From: Mycobacterium sp. E3198 | Lineage (GTDB): Bacteria > Actinomycetota > Actinomycetes > Mycobacteriales > Mycobacteriaceae | Reading direction: 5' to 3' | Assembly (NCBI RefSeq): GCF_001667015.1 | Contig: NZ_LZIS01000224.1 | Location: 1-34,179, forward strand | DNA length: 34,179 nt | Shown: piece by piece, positions 30,215 through 34,179 of the stretch | How positions within the stretch are numbered: position 1 is the stretch's first letter | Layout of the letters: each line of letters begins with the position of its first letter | Made by a program: the position numbers and the translations under genes | Notes under the pieces: generated by a model | Told to the model about the DNA's origin: nothing | Seen by the model: the letters and a program-made list of their open reading frames with translations, nothing else | The model's database searches: none

Positions 30215-31873
30215 TTAGGGGATGAGGCTCTGGATGTCCTTGATGTTGCTCGACAGCGCCGAAACGATGGTCAGGAATTCGACCCCGCCCGCTACCGTCC
30301 CCAACCCGACGTCGGCGGCGATCGGATAGCCGATGGCGTTGATGAGGTTGCCCTGCCCGAGCTGGCTCAGGAAAAGCTCGGAGTCGTAGAAGGGCAACTC
30401 GGTGGCGAGGGAGTAGCCGATGTCGGCGGTGGGAAGCACGACGGAGTAGTCGGTCGTGACGATCCTGTTGACGGTGTCGAAAACCTGTTGCGGCGAGGGG
30501 AAGTCGGGCGCCGTGGTCGGGCCCGGCGCGGCCGGCAGGGTGAACTGCGGAACGACCGCGGTGGGCTGCGACGCGATCTGCTGCACGTCGAGCGAGAAGT
30601 CGTGGATTCCCTGCTGGGTGCCGGCGGCCAGTGCGTTGAACACGGTGCCCGGGTTGACATCCGGGAACAAGCCGAACGGGGTCGGCACGTCCGCGTAGCT
30701 CGTGGAGTACCCGAGGGTGGGGTCGGGACCGTAGCCCAGGTTGACCAATACCTTCAGGTCCGGTTGGAGTAGGTCGACCAACGGCTTGCCGATGACCGGG
30801 ATGGCATCCAGCGGCTTGAGGAGCGGCAGGTCCGCCGTGGGAATCATGTAGTAGCTGGTGTTGCCGGTGTAGCCCGGCGACGTCGGCAACTGGATGGCGT
30901 TGTTGACCTGGGTGGGCGTGAGATCCAGGTAGGTGGTGTGAACGAAGACGATGCCCGCGACCGCGTTGAGGTCGGAAAGAATGTTGATCGGGTAGCGCGG
31001 GAAGTCGGCGAACCCGTCGTATTCCAGCGTGTAGTTGGCGACGTGGTAGGGCGTGTTGGCGTTCATCGCGGGATAGAAATCCAGCCCCAGTGCGGGCAGC
31101 GAGAGGTTCGGGAAGCGTGACAGCATGCCGCCGTTGGGGTTCACCTCGTTGCCGGTCAGCACGAAGTTGAGCATGTTGGCACCGGGTGGGTTCGCACCGA
31201 ACAGGGACGTGCCGTTGGCGAGGTTCTGCATTTCCAGCGAGGAGATGATCGCGCTCTGCGAGATGCCGAAAACGGTTACCGATTGCCCCTGGTTGTGGAT
31301 CGCGTTGTAGAGGGTGTTGTCGAGGATCGTCACGCCCTCGGCCACCGACTGATTCAGGGGCAGGCTTTTGACGCCGGTCAGCGGGTACAACTGCTCGGGC
31401 GTGTACAGCGCCTGCAGGGCGCCCATCGATTGGACGTAGAGCGCGTTGGCCCGGGTGACGAATGACGGTGATGGGATGGGAACCCCGGTGCCGCCGATGA
31501 AATACGACAGCTGGTTGGCCGGGAACGGAGGAATCGTGGCGGCCGGCAGTGGCGCGGCGGGCGCGGCCGCCCCCAGGCCCAGGGTGGCGGCGATGCCGGC
31601 CTCGGTCTCCGCGTAGGAGAGTCCGGCGGACGCCAGCGCCTGCTGGAACTGGGTGTGAAACGCCTCGAACTGAGCGACGACGGCCTGATACTCCTTGCCG
31701 ACCGCGCCGAAGACGTCCGCGATGGCCGCCGACACCTCGTCGCCGGCCGCTGCCGCCACGCCCGAAGTCGGAGCGGCTGCGGCGGCGGTCGCGGCACTGA
31801 ATGCCGAACCGATCCCCTCGATCTCGGTCGCGACCGTTGCCAGCGCCAGCGGCTCAGCGATCAGATACGACAT
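30215..31873 (-). CDS. PE2: PE-PPE-domain protein PE2
   Basis: A 552-aa paralogue of PE1. The PE domain (MSYLIAEPLALATVATEIEG) ends with Y87-A-E-T-E91, the export motif. The hydrolase domain has G203-I-S-Q-S207 and the core YTLEYDGFADFPRYPINILS. ATG 31873 is preferred over 31882, since GGGAGAGG directly abuts the latter and is better spaced for 31873. It lies between ptbB and PE1 on the minus strand, in the same order as Rv0153c-Rv0152c-Rv0151c. No PPE partner gene is nearby, unlike typical PE/PPE pairs. Confidence 0.92.
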   Translation of the reverse strand: MSYLIAEPLALATVATEIEGIGSAFSAATAAAAAPTSGVAAAAGDEVSAAIADVFGAVGKEYQAVVAQFEAFHTQFQQALASAGLSYAETEAGIAATLGLGAAAPAAPLPAATIPPFPANQLSYFIGGTGVPIPSPSFVTRANALYVQSMGALQALYTPEQLYPLTGVKSLPLNQSVAEGVTILDNTLYNAIHNQGQSVTVFGISQSAIISSLEMQNLANGTSLFGANPPGANMLNFVLTGNEVNPNGGMLSRFPNLSLPALGLDFYPAMNANTPYHVANYTLEYDGFADFPRYPINILSDLNAVAGIVFVHTTYLDLTPTQVNNAIQLPTSPGYTGNTSYYMIPTADLPLLKPLDAIPVIGKPLVDLLQPDLKVLVNLGYGPDPTLGYSTSYADVPTPFGLFPDVNPGTVFNALAAGTQQGIHDFSLDVQQIASQPTAVVPQFTLPAAPGPTTAPDFPSPQQVFDTVNRIVTTDYSVVLPTADIGYSLATELPFYDSELFLSQLGQGNLINAIGYPIAADVGLGTVAGGVEFLTIVSALSSNIKDIQSLIP

Positions 31874-31895
31874 CGGCCCCATCCTCTCCCGACAA

Positions 31896-31939
31896 CAGAC
31901 GGACCCCGCCAGCGTAAGGTGCGCCCGCGGTCCTGTCTG
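31896..31939 (-). terminator. Hairpin between ptbB and PE2
   Basis: On the minus strand CAGAC-A-GGACC (31939 to 31929) pairs with GGTCC-GTCTG (31905 to 31896), leaving one bulged base and a 23-base loop. No T tract follows, so it may be a weak or factor-aided terminator of ptbB, or a structured leader of PE2. Confidence 0.4.
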
Positions 31940-31975
31940 GCGTTTGGGTTTCGCGTGCGGCCGGGGGCGGTCGGC

Positions 31976-32797
31976 TCAGCCCAGCAGGGCGCCGCGCAGG
32001 CGCTCGATGTCGGCCTCGGTGATGCCGGCGTCCTTGAGATAGGCGCCCAGCGAACCGAATTCATCGTCGATCGTTTGCCGGGCGGCGGCAAGGTAATCCG
32101 GGCGGACGCCGAGCACCCCGTCGGACAGCCGCGCCTCGGTGAAGGTCACCACCTCGGGGGTCAGCTCGGTATCGCCGCGCTGCTGGATCATTTCGTAGAT
32201 ATGCGCGCGAAGCTCGGGCACCGCGTCGTTGCTGCGCAAGAAGTCGGCGACAATGGCGTCGCGATCCACGCCGACGGCCTCGAGCACCGTCGCGATGACG
32301 AAGCCGGTGCGGTCCTTGCCCGCGAAGCAGTGCGTCAGCACCGGGCGCCCGGCGGCCAGCAGCGTCACGACACGGCGCAACGCGCGCTGCGCCCCGTTGC
32401 GCGTGGGGAATTGGCGGTACTCGTCGGTCATGAAGCGCACAGCGGTCTCGTTCACCGACTCCTCGGAGCCGTCGGACTCGCCCCGCAACAGCCGCTGGAA
32501 CGCCTCTTCGTGTGGCGCGGCGGCGTCGGCCTCCTGGTCCGACAAGTCGGGCACCGGCAGCAGGTGAATCTCCACGCCGTCGGGCACCAGCCCCGGGCCG
32601 CGCCGGGCGACCTCCCGCGACGCGCGCAGGTCGGCGACGTCGGTGACCCCGAGCCGTCGCAGCGTTGCCCGGCCCTCGTCGTCGAGGCGGCTCAGCTCGC
32701 CGGACCGGAACAACCGTCCGGGCCGCAGCGCGGCAACACCGTCGGCGACGTCACGAAAGTTCCACGCGCCGGACAGTTCTCGGACGGCTTCAGTCAT
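31976..32797 (-). CDS. ptbB: PtpB-type phosphatase (secreted protein tyrosine/lipid phosphatase family)
   Basis: A 273-aa phosphatase. The P-loop is H156-C157-F-A-G-K-D-R-T-G, with nucleophile C157 and R163. The Lys and Asp in the loop are typical of the PtpB/LipA-like branch with triple activity on pTyr, pSer/Thr and phosphoinositides. The likely general acid region is PVPDLSDQE (82-90). The N-terminal half has NFRDVADG and RSGELSRLDDEGRATLRRLG. In M. tuberculosis PtpB is exported into the host cell without a classical signal, and none is seen here. ATG 32797 overlaps the end of fadE2 by 8 bases, so translation is coupled. Confidence 0.94.
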   Translation of the reverse strand: MTEAVRELSGAWNFRDVADGVAALRPGRLFRSGELSRLDDEGRATLRRLGVTDVADLRASREVARRGPGLVPDGVEIHLLPVPDLSDQEADAAAPHEEAFQRLLRGESDGSEESVNETAVRFMTDEYRQFPTRNGAQRALRRVVTLLAAGRPVLTHCFAGKDRTGFVIATVLEAVGVDRDAIVADFLRSNDAVPELRAHIYEMIQQRGDTELTPEVVTFTEARLSDGVLGVRPDYLAAARQTIDDEFGSLGAYLKDAGITEADIERLRGALLG

Positions 32798-34022
32798 GCG
32801 CGGTGACCGCCGCGGCGAGCCCGGATTTCTCCCGGCCGATCTCGGCGCGCGCGATCGTCCGCATGTGCACCTCGTCGGGCCCGTCAAACAGTCGCATGGC
32901 CCGGTGCCAGCCGTACGACCGGGCCAGCACCGTGTCCTCGCTGACGCCGGCGGCGCCGTGCACCTGGATCGCGCGGTCGATGACGTCGCACGCGACTTGT
33001 GGTGCCACCGCCTTGATCTGCGAGACCAGCAGGTGCGCGGCGCGGTTGCCGTGCTGGTCGATCGTCCACGCCGCCTTCTCGCACAACAGCCTGGCCTGGT
33101 CGATTTCGTTGCGGGACTTGGCGATTGCCTCGCGCACCACGCCCTGCTCGGCCAGTGGACGACCGAACGCCACCCGGTTGTTCGCCCGGTCCACCATGAG
33201 GGCCAGCGCGCGCTCGGCGCCGCCGAGCGCGCGCATGCAGTGGTGGATGCGGCCCGGACCCAGCCGGGCCTGGGCGATCGCGAAGCCGCCGCCCTCCTCG
33301 CCGAGGAGGTTGGTGACCGGAACGCGGACGTTGTCGTAGATGATCTCGCAGTGCCCGGGCTGGTCCTGGTAGCCGAAGACGGTGGTCGAGCGCACGACGG
33401 TCACGCCGGGGGTGTCGATGGGCACCAGCACCATCGACTGCTGCTGGTGGCTGGCCGCCTCCGGGTTGGTGCGGCCCATCACGATGAGGATCTTGCAGCG
33501 CGGGTCGGCCGCCCCGGACGTCCACCACTTGCGGCCGTTGATGACGTAGTCGGCCCCGTCGCGCTGGATGGAGGTCTCGATGTTGCGGGCGTCGCTGCTG
33601 GCGACCGCCGGCTCGGTCATCGAGAAGGCGCTGCGGATCTCGCCGGCCAGCAGCGGCTCCAGCCACTGCTTGCGCTGCTCCTCGGTGGCGAACAGATGCA
33701 GCGTTTCCATGTTGCCGGTGTCCGGCGCGGCGCAATTGAGCGCCTCGGGCGCGATCTCGAGGCTCCAGCCCGTCAGCTCCGCCAGCGGCGCGTACTCGAG
33801 GTTCGTCAGGCCCGACTCGGCCGGCAGGAACAGGTTCCACAGGCCCTGCTGTTTGGCCGTGCGTTTGAGTTCCTCGATGACCGGCGGAACGGTGTGGTCA
33901 TTCGGGCCGGCCTCGTGACGGTATTTGTCGTATTCGGCCTCGGCCGGGAAGACGTTCTCGATCATGAAGTCGGACAGTCGCTTGTGGTAATCGCTGGCTT
34001 TGGCCGACATCGCGAAGTCCAT
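32790..34022 (-). CDS. fadE2: Acyl-CoA dehydrogenase FadE2
   Basis: A 410-aa FAD-dependent acyl-CoA dehydrogenase of the ACAD10/11-like branch. AFSMTEPAVASSDARNIETS is the flavin-binding loop, and INGRKWWTSGAADPRCKILI follows. ARLGPGRIHHCMRALGGAER holds the helix near the catalytic base. The C-terminal segment HGAAGVSEDTVLARSYGWHR then AMRLFDGPDEVHMRTIAR is typical. It oxidises an acyl-CoA at C2-C3. ATG 34022 is chosen because a TATCGT box ends exactly 7 bases upstream (leaderless). It is the first gene of a fadE2-ptbB unit. Confidence 0.93.
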   Translation of the reverse strand: MDFAMSAKASDYHKRLSDFMIENVFPAEAEYDKYRHEAGPNDHTVPPVIEELKRTAKQQGLWNLFLPAESGLTNLEYAPLAELTGWSLEIAPEALNCAAPDTGNMETLHLFATEEQRKQWLEPLLAGEIRSAFSMTEPAVASSDARNIETSIQRDGADYVINGRKWWTSGAADPRCKILIVMGRTNPEAASHQQQSMVLVPIDTPGVTVVRSTTVFGYQDQPGHCEIIYDNVRVPVTNLLGEEGGGFAIAQARLGPGRIHHCMRALGGAERALALMVDRANNRVAFGRPLAEQGVVREAIAKSRNEIDQARLLCEKAAWTIDQHGNRAAHLLVSQIKAVAPQVACDVIDRAIQVHGAAGVSEDTVLARSYGWHRAMRLFDGPDEVHMRTIARAEIGREKSGLAAAVTAHD

Positions 34023-34029
34023 GACCGTC

Positions 34030-34035
34030 ACGATA
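34030..34035 (-). promoter_or_regulatory. -10 box of a leaderless promoter for fadE2
   Basis: TATCGT on the minus strand fits TANNNT and is followed by 7 bases and ATG 34022. Confidence 0.45.
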
Positions 34036-34110
34036 GGACACCGGCGCTGACGCGTCGTTTCAGGTCGCCAGCGTGCGAGACATAAACGGTTGCGAGCTGC
34101 GGCGGGGCAT

Positions 34111-34130
34111 TGTCAATCGGTTAGTGCAAC
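34111..34130. mobile_element. Probable terminal repeat of an insertion sequence
   Basis: The segment, read on the minus strand as GTTGCACTAACCGATTGACA, lies just downstream of the stop of an incomplete open frame. It resembles the terminal repeats that I recall for actinobacterial IS30-like elements (GTTGCAxx...TTGAxx). The other end is outside the window, so the match cannot be tested. Confidence 0.35.
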
Positions 34131-34136
34131 ATCTGG

Positions 34137-34179
34137 TCAGGCTGCTTGCTTGAGGAGTTTGGCGAGTCGTTGGGCGGGG
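34137..34179 (-). CDS. C-terminal fragment of an open frame running off the window, possibly a transposase
   Basis: Thirteen codons (PAQRLAKLLKQAA) and a stop are visible at the edge. The basic, helical end resembles the C-terminus of IS30-family transposases (RPRxTLGxxTPAQRL...), and a possible terminal repeat follows. In M. tuberculosis I recall pntAa, on the plus strand, as the neighbour of fadE2, so this would be an insertion at that junction. The fragment is too short for certainty. Confidence 0.35.
   Translation of the reverse strand, partial: PAQRLAKLLKQAA

Noticed and set aside
1..34179. tRNA, rRNA genes or a CRISPR array
   Set aside because: No cloverleaf-like segment, no rRNA-like stretch and no regularly spaced direct repeats were seen on reading both strands.

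Overview
The window is high-GC actinobacterial DNA, and its gene order matches, from memory, the Mycobacterium tuberculosis block Rv0132c to Rv0154c: F420-dependent Fgd2, GNAT, ephF, TetR, cyp138, msrA, SnoaL-like, epimerase, DUF427, SnoaL-like, HhH-GPD glycosylase, ClC channel, TetR, SAM methyltransferases, aldehyde dehydrogenase, SDR, quinone reductase, PE1, PE2, ptbB, fadE2. PE-PPE-domain proteins, a PtpB-type secreted phosphatase and F420-dependent enzymes all point to a slow-growing Mycobacterium. Several blocks that I do not recall at this place in M. tuberculosis suggest a non-tuberculous species, possibly of the M. avium group. The species itself is an inference.

Layout. 1-2.2 kb: a frameshifted Tat-exported fgd2 homologue, divergent from a GNAT acetyltransferase and a DUF5709 protein. 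2.2-9.8 kb: an accessory block inserted between the Rv0133 and ephF equivalents. It holds a DesT/FabR-type TetR regulator divergent from a ferredoxin-reductase plus acyl desaturase operon, an SRPBCC-LLM oxidoreductase pair, and a TetR-DUF1214 pair divergent from a sulfotransferase. 9.8-13.6 kb: ephF, a molbindin, a TetR divergent from cyp138 across two matching GGTAC-N6-GTACC operators, and msrA. 13.6-17.2 kb: a 62-bp hairpin element, a KstR-type operator, then the SnoaL-epimerase-DUF427 genes, a convergent SnoaL gene and a glycosylase. 17.2-21.5 kb: dps, a ClC channel, a pirin and a TetR (dps and pirin are extra relative to M. tuberculosis). 21.6-27.9 kb: three tandem SAM methyltransferase paralogues, then an aldehyde dehydrogenase, an SDR and a quinone oxidoreductase. 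27.9-34.0 kb: a relic of a PE-PPE protein flanked by two copies of the quinone-reductase 3' end, then PE1, PE2, ptbB and fadE2 on the minus strand. 34.1 kb to the end: the probable edge of an insertion sequence, with the last 13 codons of an open frame.

The recurring theme is lipid and hydrophobic-substrate chemistry under local TetR control. Four TetR genes each sit next to likely targets, and several intergenic palindromes overlap start codons. At least six start codons lie 7-8 bases after a TANNNT box, the pattern of mycobacterial leaderless promoters; this decided several start choices. No tRNA, rRNA or CRISPR array was seen. No wholly new system stands out. The best leads are the DesT-like acyl-desaturase module with its operators, the KstR-type site before the SnoaL/epimerase genes, the 62-bp hairpin, and the fossil tandem duplication next to PE1.
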